A DNA stretch of 64,000 bases from Plumapathes pennacea (taxonomy: Eukaryota > Cnidaria > Anthozoa > Antipatharia > Myriopathidae). Positions 36,901 through 51,900 of this stretch are shown in pieces. The notes below the pieces were generated by a model that was not told where the DNA came from, did no database searches, and saw nothing but the letters and a program-made list of their open reading frames with translations. Position numbers and translations under genes: made by a program. The stretch's first letter is position 1; each line of letters opens with the position of its first letter. The stretch is taken from positions 4,542,067-4,606,066 of the forward strand of contig OZ038469.1 of assembly GCA_964036295.1 (NCBI GenBank), written 5' to 3'.

Positions 36901-39900
36901 ATTTTGTCAAAATTCCAACATTTTTTGACCATCTCAGAATCGCATGAAATTTTCAGGAATCGTCCCTGGGACTATGGCGACGGGTTTTTCATAGTTTTTG
37001 TAAACTTTTAGCGAGCGCGTCGTCAGAAATTAGAGCAAATTAGGGCAAATCACGCACTAATTAAAACATCACACCTTTCGAGAAAAGGAGCAAACTTTAA
37101 CTGCTATATCTCGCCAACGGATCAAGATAGATAAAGCAAATGTATTGCAAAAACTCTTCTTATAGTCCAAAGAAAGTTTCCTGACAGTTTCAAGAGTTTT
37201 CAATTTTTGGCCAAAATCGGCAAAAAACCCTGTGCTATAGCCTTAGTATTTTGTCAAAATTCCAACATTTTTTGACCATCTCAGAATCGCATGAAATTTT
37301 CAGGAATCGTTCCTGGGACCATGGCGACGGGTTTTGTATAGTTTTTGTAAACTTTTAACGAGCGCGTCGTCAGAAATTAAAGCAAATTAGGGCAAATCAC
37401 GCACTAATTAAAACATCACACCTTTCGAGAAAAGGAGCAAACTTGAACTGCTATATCTCGCCAACGGATCAAGATAGATAAAGCAAATGTATTGCAAAAA
37501 TTCTTCCTATAGCCCAAATAATGTTTCCTGAAAGTTTCAAGAGTTTTCAATTTTTGGCCAAAATCGGCAAAAAACCCTGTGCTATAGCCTTAGTATTTTG
37601 TCAAAATTCCAACATTTTTTGACCATCTCAGAATCGCATGAAATTTTCAGGAATCGTTCCTGGGACTACGGCGACGGGTTTTGCATAGTTTTTGTAAACT
37701 TTTAGCAAGCGCGTCGTCAGAAATTAGAGCAAATTAGGGCAAATCACGCACTAATTAAAACATCACACCTTTCGAGAAAAGGAGCAAACTTGAACCGCTA
37801 TATCTCGCCAAAGGATCAAGATAGATAAAGCAAATGTATTGCAAAAACTCTTCTTATAGTCCAAAGAAAGTTTCCTGAAAGTTTCAAGAGTTTTCAATTT
37901 TTGGCCAAAATCGGCAAAAAACCCTGTGCTATAGCCTTAGTATTTTGTCAAATTTCCAACATTTTTTGACCATCTCAGAATCGCATGAAATTTTCAGGAA
38001 TCGTCCCTGGGACTATGGCGACGGGTTTTGCATAGTTTCTGTAAACTTTTAGCGAGCGCGTCGTCAGAAATTAGAGCAAATTAGGGCAAATCACACACTA
38101 ATTAAAACATCACACCTTTCGAGAAAAGGAGCAAACTTGAACTGTTATATCTCGCCAACGGATCAAGATAGATAAAGCAAATGTATTGCAAAAACTCTTC
38201 TTATAGTCCAAAGAAAGTTTCCTGAAAGTTTCACAAGTTTTCAATTTTTGGCCAAAATCGGCAAAAAACCCTGTGCTATAGCCTTAGTATTTTGTTAAAA
38301 TTCGAACATTTTTTTGACCATCTCAGAATCGCATGAAATTTTCAGAAATTGTTCCTGGGACTATGCCGACGAGTTTTGCATAGTTTTTGTAAACTTTTAG
38401 CAAGCGCGTCGTCAGAAATTAGAGCAAATTAGGGGAAATCACACACTAATTAAAGCATCACACCTTTCGAGAAAAGGAGCAAACTTTAACTGCTATATCT
38501 TCCCAACGGATCAAGATAGATAAAGCAAATGTATTGCAAAAATTCTTCCTATAGCCCAAATAATGTTTCCGGAAAGTTTCAAAAGTTTTCAATTTTTGGC
38601 CAAAATCGGCAAAAAACCCTGTTTTATAGCCTTAGTATTTTGTCAAAATTCCAACATTTTTTGACCACCTCAGAATCGCATGAAATTTTCAGGAATCGTC
38701 CCTGGGACTATGGCGACGGGTTTTGCATAGTTTTTGTAAACTTTTAGCGAGCTCGTCGTCAGAAATTAGAGCAAATAAGGGCAAATTACGCACTAATTAA
38801 CACATCACACCTTTCGAGAAAAGGAGCAAACTTGAACCGCTATATCTCGCCAAAGGATCAAGATAGATAAAGCAAATGTATTGCAAAAACTCTTCTTATA
38901 GTCCAAAGAAAGTTTCCTGACAGTTTCAAGAGTTTTCAATTTTTGGCCAAAATCGGCAAAAAACCCTGTGCTATAGCCTTAGTATTTTGTCAAAATTCCA
39001 ACATTTTTTGACCATCTCAGAATCGCATCAAATTTTCAGGAATCGTCCCTGGGACTATGGCGACGGGTTTTGCATAGTTTTTGTAAACTTTTAGCGAGCG
39101 CGTCGTCAGAAATTAGAGCAAATAAGGGCAAATTACGCACTAATTAAAACATCACACCTTTCGAGAAAAGGAGCAAACTTGAACCGCTATATCTCGCCAA
39201 AGGATCAAGATAGATAAAGCAAATGTATTGCAAAAACTCTTCTTATAGTCCAAAGAAAGTTTCCTGACAGTTTCAAGAGTTTTCAATTTTTGGCCAAAAT
39301 CGGCAAAAAACCCTGTGCTATAGCCTTAGTATTTTGTCAAAATTCCAACATTTTTTGACCATCTCAGAATCGCATGAAATTTTCAGGAATCGTCCCTGGG
39401 ACTATGGCGACGGGTTTTGTATAACTTTCTTAAACTTTTAGCGAGCGCGGCGTCAGAAATTAGAGCAAATTAGGGCAAATCACGCACTAATTAAAACATC
39501 ACACCTTTCGAGAAAAGGAGTAAAATTAACTGCTTTATCTCGCCAACGGATCAAGATAGATAAAGCAAAATGTATTGCAAAAACTCTTCTTATAGTCCAA
39601 AGAAAGTTTCCTGACAGTTTCAAGAGTTTTCAATTTTTGGCCAAAATCGGCAAAAAACCCTGTACTATAGCCTTAGTATTTTGTCAAATTTCCAACATTT
39701 TTTGACCATCTCAGAATCGCATGAAATTTTCAGGAATCGTCCCTGGGACCATGGCGACGGGTTGTTCATAGTTTTTGTAAACTTTTAGCGAGCGCGTCGT
39801 CAGAAATTAGAGCAAATTAGAGCAAATCACGCACTAATTAAAACATCACACCTTTCGAGAAAAGGAGCAAACTTGAACCGCTATATCTCGCCAACGGATC

Positions 39901-42900
39901 AAGATAGATAAAGCAAATGTATTGCAAAAACTCTTCTTATAGTCCAAAGAAAGTTTCCTGACAGTTTCAAGAGTTTTCAATTTTTGGCCAAAATCGGCAA
40001 AAAACCCTGTGCTATAGCCTTAGTATTTTGTCAAAATTCGAACATTTTTTGACCATCTCAGAATCGCATGAAATTTTCAGGAATCGTTTCTGGGACTATG
40101 CCGACGGGTTTTGTATAGTTTTTGTAAACTTTTAGCGAGCGCGTCGTCAGAAATTAGAGCAAATTAGGGCAAATCACGCAATAATTAAAACATCACACCT
40201 TTCGAGAAAAGGAGCAAACTTGAACTGCTATATCTCGCCAACGGATCAAGATAGATAAAGCAAATGTATTGCAAAAATTCTTCCTATAGCCCAAATAATG
40301 TTTCCTGAAAGTTTCAAGAGTTTTCAATTTTTGGCCAAATTCGGCAAAAAACCCTGTGCTATAGCCTTAGTATTTTGTCAAAATTCCAACATTTTTTGAC
40401 CATCTCAGAATCGCATCAAATTTTCAGGAATCGTTCCTGGGACCATGGCGACGGGTTTCGCATAGTTTTTGTAAACTTTTAGCGAACGCGTCGTCAGAAA
40501 TTAGAGCAAATTAGGGCAAATCACGCACTAATTAAAACATCACACCTTTCGAGAAAAGGAGCAAACTTGAACCGCTATATCTCGCCAAAGGATCAAGATA
40601 GATAAAGCAAATGTATTGCAAAAACTCTTCTTATAGTCCAAAGAAAGTTTCCTGACAGTTTCAAGAGTTTTCAATTTTTGGCCAAAATCGGCAAAAAACC
40701 CTGTGCTATAGCCTTAGTATTTTGTCAAAATTGGAACATTTTTTGACCATCTCAGAATCGCATCAAATTTTCAGGAATCGTTCCTAGGACCATGGCGACG
40801 GGTTTTGTATAGTTTTTGTAAACTTTTAACGAGCGCGTCGTCAGAAATTAGAGCAAAGTAGGGCAAATCACGCACTAATTAAAACATCACACCTTTCGAG
40901 AAAAGGAGCAAACTTGAACTGCTATATCTCGCCAACGGATCAAGATAGATAAAGCAAATGTATTGCAAAAATTCTTCTTATAGCCCAAATAATGTTTCCT
41001 GAAAGTTTCAAGAGTTTTCAATTTTTGGCCAAATTCGGCAAAAAACCCTGTGCTATAGCCTTAGTATTTTGTCAAAATTCGAACATTTTTTGACCATCTC
41101 AGAATCGCATGAAATTTTCAGGAATCGTCCCTGGGACTATGGCGACGGGTTTTGCATAGTTTTTGTAAACTTTTAGCGAACGCGTCGTCAGAAATTAGAG
41201 CAAATTAGGGCAAATCACGCACTAATTAAAACATCACACCTTTCGAGAAAAGGAGCAAACTTGAACCGCTATATCTCGCCAAAGGATCAAGATAGATAAA
41301 GCAAATGTATTGCAAAAACTCTTCTTATAGTCCAAAGAAAGTTTCCTGACAGTTTCAAGAGTTTTCAATTTTTGGCCAAAATCGGCAAAAAACCCTGTGC
41401 TATAGCCTTAGTATTTTGTCAAAATTGGAACATTTTTTGACCAGCTCAGAATCGCATGAAATTTTCAGGAATCGTCCCTGGGACTATGGCGACGGGTTTT
41501 GCATAGTTTTTGTAAACTTTTAGCGAGCGCGTCGTCAGAAATTAGAGCAAATTAGGGCAAATCACACACTAATTAAAACATCACACCTTTCGAGAAAAGG
41601 AGCAAACTTTAACTGCTATATCTCGCCAACGGATCAAGATAGATAAAGCAAATGTATTGCAAAAACTCTTCTTATAGTCCAAAGAAAGTTTCCTGAAAGT
41701 TTCAAGAGTTTTCAATTTTTGGCCAAAATCGGCAAAAAACCCTGTGCTATAGCCTTAGTATTTTGTCAAAATTCGAACATTTTTTGACCATCTCAGAATC
41801 GCATGAAATTTTCAGGAATCGTCCCTGGGACTATGGCGACGGGTTTTGCATAGTTTTTGTAAACTTTTAGCGAGCTCGTCCTCAGAAATTAGAGCAAATA
41901 AGGGCAAATTACGCACTAATTAAAACATCACACCTTTCGAGAAAAGGAGCAAACTTGAACCGTTATATCTCGCCAAAGGATCAAGATAGATAAAGCAAAT
42001 GTATTGCAAAAACTCTTCTTATAGTCCAAAGAAAGTTTCCTGACAGTTTCAAGAGTTTTCAATTTTTGGCCAAAATCGGCAAAAAACCCTGTGCTATAGC
42101 CTTAGTATTTTGTCAAAAATCCAACATTTTTTGACCATCTCAGAATCGCATCAAATTTTCAGGAATCGTCCCTGGGACTATGGCGACGGGTTTTGCATAA
42201 TTTTCTTAAACTTTTAGCGAGCGCGGCGTCAGAAATTAGAGCAAATAAGGGCAAATCACGCACTAATTAAAACATCACACCTTTCGAGAAAAGGAGTAAA
42301 ATTAACTGCTTTATCTCGCCAACGGATCAAGATAGATAAAGCAAAACGTATTGCAAAAACTCTTCTTATAGTCCAAAGAAAGTTTCCTGACAGTTTCAAG
42401 AGTTTTCAATTTTTGGCCAAAATCGGCAAAAAACCCTGTACTATAGCCTTAGTATTTTGTCAAATTTCCAACATCTTTTGACCATCTCAGAATCGCATGA
42501 AAATTTCAGGAATCGTCCCTTGGACCATGGCGACGGGTTTTTCATAGTTTTTGTAAACTTTTAGCAAGCGCGTCGTCAGAAATTAGAGCAAATAAGGGCA
42601 AATCACGCACTAATTAAAACATCACACCTTTCGAGAAAAGGAGCAAACTTGAACTGCTATGTCTCGCCAACGGATCAAGATAGATAAAGCAAATGTATTG
42701 CAAAAACTCTTCTTATAGTCCAAAGAAAGTTTCCTGAAAGTTTCAAGAGTTTTCAATTTTTAGCCAAAATCGGCAAAAAAACCCTGTGCTATAGCCTTAG
42801 TATTTTGTCAAAATTCCAACATTTTTTGACCATCTCAGAATCGCATGAAATTTTCAGGAATCGTTCCTGGGACCATGGCGACGGGTTTTGCATAGTTTTT

Positions 42901-45900
42901 GTAAACTTTTAGCGAGCGCGTCATCAGAAATTAGAGCAAATTAGAGCAAATCACGCACTAATTAAAAACATCACACCTTTCGAGAAAAGGAGCAAACTTG
43001 AACCGCTATATCTCGCCAACGGATCAAGATAGATAAAGCAAATGTATTGCAAAAACTCTTCTTATAGTCCAAAGAAAGTTTCCTGACAGTTTCAAGAGTT
43101 TTCAATTTTTGGCCAAAATCGGCAAAAAACCCTGTGCTATAGCCTTAGTATTTTGTCAAAATTCCAACATTTTTTGACCATCTCAGAATCGCATGAAATT
43201 TTCAGGAATCGTTTCTGGGACTATGCCGACGGGTTTTGTATAGTTTTTGTAAACTTTTAGCAAGCGCGTCGTCAGAAATTAGAGCAAATTAGGGCAAATC
43301 ACGCACTAATTAAAACATCACACCTTTCGAGAAAAGGAGCAAACTTGAACTGCTATATCTCGCCAACGGATCAAGATAGATAAAGCAAATGTATTGCAAA
43401 AACTCTTCTTATAGTCTAAAGAAAGTTTCCTGACAGTTTCAAGAGTTTTCAATTTTTGGCCAAAATCGGCAAAAAACCCTGTGCTATAGCCTTAGTATTT
43501 TGTCAAAATTCCAACATTTTTTGACCATCTCAGAATCGCATGAAATTTTCAGGAATCGTCCCTGGGACTATGGCGACGGGTTTTGCATAATTTTCTTAAA
43601 CTTTTAGCGAGCGCGGCGTCAGAAATTAGAGCAAATTAGGGCAAATCACGCACTAATTAAAACATCACACCTTTCGAGAAAAGGAGTAAAATTAACTGCT
43701 TTATCTCGCCAAAGGATCAAGATAGATAAAGCAAATGTATTGCAAAAATTCTTCCTATAGCCCAAATAATGTTTCCTGAAAGTTTCAAGAGTTTTCAATT
43801 TTTGGCCAAAATCGGCAAAAAACCCTGTGCTATAGCCTTAGTATTTTGTCAAAATTCCAACATTTTTTGACCATCTCAGAATCGCATGAAATTTTCAGGA
43901 ATCGTCCCTGGGACTATGGCGACGGGTTTTGCATAGTTTTTGTAAACTTTTAGCGAACGCGTCGTCAGAAATTAGAGCAAATTAGGGCAAATCACGCACT
44001 AATTAAAACATCACACCTTTCGAGAAAAGGAGCAAACTTGAACCGCTATATCTCGCCAAAGGATCAAGATAGATAAAGCAAATGTATTGCAAAAACTCTT
44101 CTTATAGTCCAAAGAAAGTTTCCTGAAAGTTTCAAGAGTTTTCAATTTTTGGCCAAAATCGGCAAAAAACCCTGTGCTATAGCCTTAGTATTTTGTCAAA
44201 ATTGGAACATTTTTTGACCAGCTCAGAATCGCATGAAATTTTTAGGAATCGTCCCTGGGACTATGGCGACGGGTTTTGCATAGTTTTTGTAAACTTTTAG
44301 CGAGCGCGTCGTCAGAAATTAGAGCAAATTAGGGCAAATCACATACTAATTAAAACATCACACCTTTCGAGAAAAGGAGCAAACTTGAACTGCTATATCT
44401 CGCCAACGGATCAAGATAGATAAAGCAAATGTATTGCAAAAACTCTTCTTATAGTCCAAAGAAAGTTTCCTGAAAGTTTCAAGAGTTTTCAATTTTTGGC
44501 CAAAATCGGCAAAAAACCCTGTGCTATAGCCTTAGTATTTTGTCAAATTTCCAACATTTTTTGACCATCTCAGAATCGCATGAAATTTTCAGGAATCGTC
44601 CCTGGGACTATGGCGACGGGTTTTGCATAGTTTTTGTAAACTTTTAGCGAGCTCGTCCTCAGAAATTAGAGCAAATAAGGGCAAATTACGCACTAATTAA
44701 AACATCACACCTTTCGAGAAAAGGAGCAAACTTGAACCGCTATATCTCGCCAAAGGATCAAGATAGATAAAGCAAATGTATTGCAAAAACTCTTCTTATA
44801 GTCCAAAGAAAGTTTCCTGACAGTTTCAAGAGTTTTCAATTTTTGGCCAAAATCGGCAAAAAACCCTGTGCTATAGCCTTAGTATTTTGTCAAAATTCCA
44901 ACATTTTTTGACCATCTCAGAATCGCATCAAATTTTCAGGAATCGTCCCTGGGACTATGGCGACGGGTTTTGCATAATTTTCTTAAACTTTTAGCGAGCG
45001 CGGCGTCAGAAATTAGAGCAAATTAGGGCAAATCACGCACTAATTAAAACATCACACCTTTCGAGAAAAGGAGCAAACTTGAACTGCTATGTCTCGCCAA
45101 CGGATCAGGATAGATAAATCAAATGTATTGCAAAAACTCTTCTTATAGTCCAAAGAAAGTTTCCTGAAAGTTTCAAGAGTTTTCAATTTTTAGCCAAAAT
45201 CGGCAAAAAAAACCCTGTGCTATAGCCTTAGTATTTTGTCAAAATTCCAACATTTTTTGACCATCTCAGAATCGCATGAAATTTTCAGGAATCGTTCCTG
45301 GGACCATGGCGACGGGTTTTGCATAGTTTTTGTAAACTTTTAGCGAGCGCGTCGTCAGAAATTAGAGCAAATTAGAGCAAATCACGCACTAATTAAAAAC
45401 ATCACACCTTTCGAGAAAAGGAGCAAACTTGAACCGCTATATCTCGCCAACGGATCAAGATAGATAAAGCAAATGTATTGCAAAAACTCTTCTTATAGTC
45501 CAAAGAAAGTTTCCTGACAGTTTCAAGAGTTTTCAATTTTTGGCCAAAATCGGCAAAAAACCCTGTGCTATAGCCTTAGTATTTTGTCAAAATTCGAACA
45601 TTTTTTGACCATCTCAGAATCGCATGAAATTTTCAGGAATCGTTTCTGGGACTATGCCGACGGGTTTTGTATAGTTTTTGTAAACTTTTAGCGAGCGCGT
45701 CGTCAGAAATTAGAGCAAATTAGGGCAAATCACGCACTAATTAAAACATCACACCTTTCGAGAAAAGGAGCAAACTTGAACTGCTATATCTCGCCAACGG
45801 ATCAAGATAGATAAAGCAAATGTATTGCAAAAACTCTTCTTATAGTCCAAAGAAAGTTTCCTGACAGTTTCAAGAGTTTTCAATTTTTGGCCAAAATCGG

Positions 45901-48900
45901 CAAAAAACCCTGTGCTATAGCCTTAGTATTTTGTCAAAATTCCAACATTTTTTGACCATCTCAGAATCGCATGAAATTTTCAGGAATCGCCCCTGGGACT
46001 ATGGCGACGGGTTTTGCATAATATTCTTAAACTTTTAGCGAGCGCGGCGTCAGAAATTAGAGCAAATTAGGGCAAATCACGCACTAATTAAAACATCACA
46101 CCTTTCGAGAAAAGGAGTAAAATTAACTGCTTTATCTCGCCAACGGATCAAGATAGATAAAGCAAATGTATTGCAAAAATTCTTCCTATAGCCCAAATAA
46201 TGTTTCCTGAAAGTTTCAAGAGTTTTCAATTTTTGGCCAAAATCGGCAAAAAACCCTGTGCTATAGCCTTAGTATTTTGTCAAAATTCCAACATTTTTTG
46301 ACCATCTCAGAATCGCATGAAATTTTCAGGAATCATCCCTGGGACTATGGCGACGGGTTTTGCATAGTTTTTGTAAACTTTTAGCGAACGCGTCGTCAGA
46401 AATTAGAGCAAATTAGGGCAAATCACGCACTAATTAAAACATCACACCTTTCGAGAAAAGGAGCAAACTTGAACCGCTATATCTCGCCAAAGGATCAAGA
46501 TAGATAAAGCAAATGTATTGCAAAAACTCTTCTTATAGTCCAAAGAAAGTTTCCTGAAAGTTTCAAGAGTTTTCAATTTTTGGCCAAAATCGGCAAAAAA
46601 CCCTGTGCTATAGCCTTAGTATTTTGTCAAAATTGGAACATTTTTTGACCAGCTCAGAATCGCATGAAATTTTTAGGAATCGTCCCTAGGACTATGGCGA
46701 CGGGTTTTGCATAGTTTTTGTAAACTTTTAGCGAGCGCGTCGTCAGAAATTAGAGCAAATTAGAACAAATCACACACTAATTAAAACATCACACCTTTCG
46801 AGAAAAGGAGCAAACTTTAACTGCTATATCTCGCCAACGGATCAAGATAGATAAAGCAAATGTATTGCAAAAACTCTTCTTATAGTCCAAAGAAAGTTTC
46901 CTGAAAGTTTCAAGATTTTTCAATTTTTGGCCAAAATCGGCAAAAAACCCTGTGCTATAGCCTTAGTATTTTGTCAAAATTCCAACATTTTTTGACCATC
47001 TTAGAATCGCATGAAATTTTCAGGAATCGTCCCTGGGACTATGGCGACGGGTTTTGCATAGTTTTTGTAAACTTTTAGCGAGCTCGTCCTCAGAAATTAG
47101 AGCAAATAAGGGCAAATTACGCACTAATTAAAACATCACACCTTTCGAGAAAAGGAGCAAACTTGAACCGCTATATCTCGCCAAAGGATCAAGATAGATA
47201 AAACAAATGTATTGCAAAAACTCTTCTTATAGTCCAAAAAAAGTTTCCTGACAGTTTCAAGAGTTTTCAATTTTTGGCCAAAATCGGCAAAAAACCCTGT
47301 GCTATAGCCTTAGTGTTTTGTCAAAATTCCAACATTTTTTGACCATCTCAGAATCGCATCAAATTTTCAGGAATCGTCCCTAGGACTATGGCGACGGGTT
47401 TTGCATAATTTTCTTAAACTTTTAGCGAGCGCGGCGTCAGAAATTAGAGCAAATTAGGGCAAATCACGCACTAATTAAAACATCACACCTTTCGAGAAAA
47501 GGAGTAAAATTAACTGCTTTATCTCGCCAACGGATCAAGATAGATAAAGCAAAACGTATTGCAAAAACTCTTCTTATAGTCCAAAGAAAGTTTCCTGAAA
47601 GTTTCAAGAGTTTTCAATTTTTGGCCAAAATCGGCAAAAAACCCTGTACTATAGCCTTAGTATTTTGTCAAATTTCCAACATTTTTTGACCATCTCAGAA
47701 TCGCATGAAATTTTCAGGAATCGTCCCTTGGACCATGGCGACGGGTTTTTCATAGTTTTTGTAAACTTTTAGCAAGCGCGTCGTCAAAAATTAGAGCAAA
47801 TTAGGGCAAATCACGCACTAATTAAAACATCACACCTTTCGAGAAAAGGAGCAAACTTGAACTGCTATGTCTCGCCAACGGATCAAGATAGATAAAGCAA
47901 ATGTATTGCAAAAACTCTTCTTATAGTCCAAAGAAAGTTTCCTGACAGTTTCAAGAGTTTTCAATTTTTAGCCAAAATCGGCAAAAAAACCCTGTGCTAT
48001 AGCCTTAGTATTTTGTCAAAATTCCAACATTTTTTGACCATCTCAGAATCGCATCAAATTTTCAGGAATCGTTCCTGGGACCATGGCGACAAGTTTTGCA
48101 TAGTTTTTGTAAACTTTTAGCGAGCGCGTCGTCAGAAATTAGAGCAAATTAGAGCAAATCACGCACTAATTAAAAACATCACACCTTTCGAGAAAAGGAG
48201 CAAACTTGAACCGCTATATCTCGCCAACGGATCAAGATAGATAAAGCAAATGTATTGCAAAAACTCTTCTTATAGTCCAAAGAAAGTTTCCTGACAGTTT
48301 CAAGAGTTTTCAATTTTTGGCCAAAATCGGCAAGAAACCCTGTGCTATAGCCTTAGTATTTTGTCAAAATTCGAACATTTTTTGACCATCTCAGAATCGC
48401 ATGAAATTTTCAGGAATCGTTTCTGGGACTATGCCGACGGGTTTTGTATAGTTTTTGTAAACTTTTAGCGAGCGCGTCGTCAGAAATTAGAGCAAATTAG
48501 GGCAAATCACGCACTAATTAAAACATCACACCTTTCGAGAAAAGGAGCAAACTTGAACTGCTATGTCTCGCCAACGGATCAAGATAGATAAAGCAAATGT
48601 ATTGCAAAAATTCTTCTTATAGTCCAAAGAAAGTTTCCTGAAAGTTTCAAGAGTTTTCAATTTTTGGCCAAAATCGGCAAAAAACCCTGTGCTATAGCCT
48701 TAGTATTTTGTCAAAATTCGAACATTTTTTGACCATCTCAGAATCGCATGAAATTTTCAGGAATCGTTCCTGGGACTATGCCGACGGGTTTTGCATAATT
48801 TTTGTAAACTTTTAGCGGGCGCCTCGTCAGAAATTGGAGCAAATTAGGGCAAATCACGCACTAATTAAAACATCACACCTTTCGAGAAAAGGAGCAAACT

Positions 48901-51900
48901 TGAACTGCTATATCTCGCCAACGGATCAAGATAAATAAAGCTAATGTATTGCAAAAACTCTTCTTATAGTCCAAAGAAAGTTTCCTGAAAGTTTCAAGAG
49001 TTTTCAATTTTTGGCCAAAATCGGCAAAAAAACCCTGTGCTATAGCCTTAGTATTTTGTCAAAATTCGAACATTTTTTTGACCATCTCAGAATCGCATGA
49101 AATTTTCAGGAATCGTTCCTGGGACTATGCCGACGGGTTTTGCATAGTATTTGTAAACTTTTAGCGGGCGCCTCGTCAGAAATTAGGGCAAATTAGGGCA
49201 AATCACGCACTAATTAAAACATCACACCTTTCGAGAAAAGGAGCAAACTTGAACTGCTATATCTTGCCAACGGATCAAGATAGATAAAGCAAATGTATTG
49301 CAAAAACTCTTCTTATAGTCCAAAGAAAGTTTCCTGACAGTTTCAAGAGTTTTCAATTTTTGGCCAAAATCGGCAAAAAACCCTGTGCTTAATAGCCTTA
49401 GTATTTTGTCAAAATTCGAACATTTTTTGACCATCTCAGAATCGCATGAAATTTTCAGGAATCGTTCCTGGGACTATGCCGACGGGTTTTGCATAGTTTT
49501 TGTAAACTTTTAGCGGGCGCGTCGTCAGAAATTAGAGCAAATTAGGGCAAATCACGCACTAATTAAAACATCACACCTTTCGAGATAAGGAGCAAACTTT
49601 AACTGCTATATCTCGCCAACGGATCAAGATAGATAAAGCAAATGTATTGCAAAAACTCTTCTTATAGTCCAAAGAAAGTTTCCTGAAAGTTTCAAGAGTT
49701 TTCAATTTTTGGCCAAAATCGGCAAAAAACCCTGTGCTATAGCCTTAGTATTTTGTCAAAATTCGAACATTTTTTGACCATCTCAGAATCGCATGAAATT
49801 TTCAGGAATCGTTCCTGGGACTATGGCGACGGGTTTTGCATAGTTTTTGTAAACTTTTAGCGAGCACGTCGCCAGAAATTAGAGCAAATTAGGGCAAATC
49901 ACGCACTAATTAAAACATCACACCTTTCGAGAAAAGGAGTAAACTTGAACTGCTATATCTCGCCAACGGATCAAGATAGATAAAGCAAATGTATTGCAAA
50001 AACTCTTCTTATAGTCCAAAGAAAGTTTCCTGACAGTTTCAAGAGTTTTTAATTTTTGGCCAAAATCGGAAAAGAAAACCCTGTGCTATAGCCTTAGTAT
50101 TTTGTCAAAATTCCAACATTTTTTGACCATCTCAGAATCGCATGAAATTTTCAGGAATCGTTCCTGGGACTATGCCGACGGGTTTTGCATAGTATTTGTA
50201 AACTTTTAGCGGGCGCGTCGTCAGAAATTAGAGCAAATTAGGGCAAATCACGCACTAATTAAAACATCACACCTTTCGAGAAAAGGAGCAAACTTTAACT
50301 GCTATATCTTGCCAACGGATCAAGATAGATAAAGCAAATGTATTGCAAAAACTCTTCTTATAGTCCAAAGAAAGTTTCCTGACAGTTTCAAGAGTTTTTA
50401 ATTTTTGGCCAAAATCGGCAAAAAACCCTGTGCTATAGCCTTAGTATTTTGTCAAAATTCCAACATTTTTTGACCATCTCAGAATCGCATGAAATTTTCA
50501 GGAATCGTTCCTGGGACTATGGCGACGGGTTTTGCATAGTGTTTGCAAACTTTTAGCGAGCGCGTCGTCAGAAATTAGAGCAAGTTAGGGCAAATCACGC
50601 ACTAATTAAAACATCACACCTTTCGAGAGAAGGAGCAAACTTGAACCGCTATATCTCGTCAAAGGATCAAGATAGATAAAGCAAATGTATTGCAAAAACT
50701 CTTCTTATAGTCCAAAGAAAATTTCCTGACAGTTTCAAGAGTTTTCAATTTTTGGCCAAAATTGGCAAAAAACCCTGTGCTATAGCCTTAGTATTTTGTC
50801 AAAATTCCAACATTTTTTGACCATCTCAGAATCGCATGAAACTTTCAGGAATCGTTCCTGGGACTACGGCGACGGGTTTTCCATAGTTTTTGTAAACTTT
50901 TAGCGAGCACGTCGTCAGAAATTAGAGCAAATTAGGGCAAATCACGCACTAATTAAAACATCACACCTTTCGAGAAAAGGAGCAAACTTGAACTGCTATA
51001 TCTCGCCAACGGATCAAGATAGATAAAGCAAATGTATTGCAAAAACTCTTCTTATAGTCCAAAGAAAGTTTCCTGACAGTTTCAAGAGTTTTCAATTTTT
51101 GGCCAAAATCGGCAAAAAACCCTGTGCTATAGCCTTAGTATTTTGTCAAAATTCCAACATTTTTTGACCATCTCAGAATCGCATGAAATTTTCAGGAATC
51201 GTTCCTGGGTCTACGGCGACGGGTTTTGCATAGTTTTTGTAAACTTTTAGCCCGCGCGTCGTCAGCAATTAGAGCAAATTAGGGCAAATCACGCACTAAT
51301 TAAAACATCACACCTTTCGAGAAAAGGAGTAAACTTGAACTGCTATATCTCGCCAACTGATCAAGATAGATAAAGCAAATGTATTGCAAAAACTCTTCTT
51401 ATAGTCCAAAGAAAGTTTCCTGACAGTTTCAAGAGTTTTCAATTTTTGGCCAAAATCGGCAAAAAACCCTGTGCTATAGCCTTAGTATTTTGTCAAAATT
51501 CCAACATTTTTTGACCATCTCAGTATCGCATGAAACTTTCAGGAATCGTCCCTGGGACTATGCCGACGGGTTTTGCATAGTTTCTGTAAACTTTTAGCGA
51601 GCGCGTCCTCAGAAATTAGAGCAAATTAGGGCAAATCACGCACTAATTAAAACATCACACCTTTCGAGATAAGGAGCAAAGTTTAACTGGTATATCTCGC
51701 GAACGGATCAAGATAGATAAAGCAAATGTATTGCAAAAACTCTTCTTATAGTCCAAAGAAAGTTTCCTGACAGTTTCAAGAGTTTTCAATTTTTGGCCAA
51801 AATCGGCAAAAAACCCTGTGCTATAGCCTTAGTATTTTGTCAAAATTCCAGCATTTTTTGACCATCTCAGTATCGCATGAAACTTTCAGGAATCGTCCCT

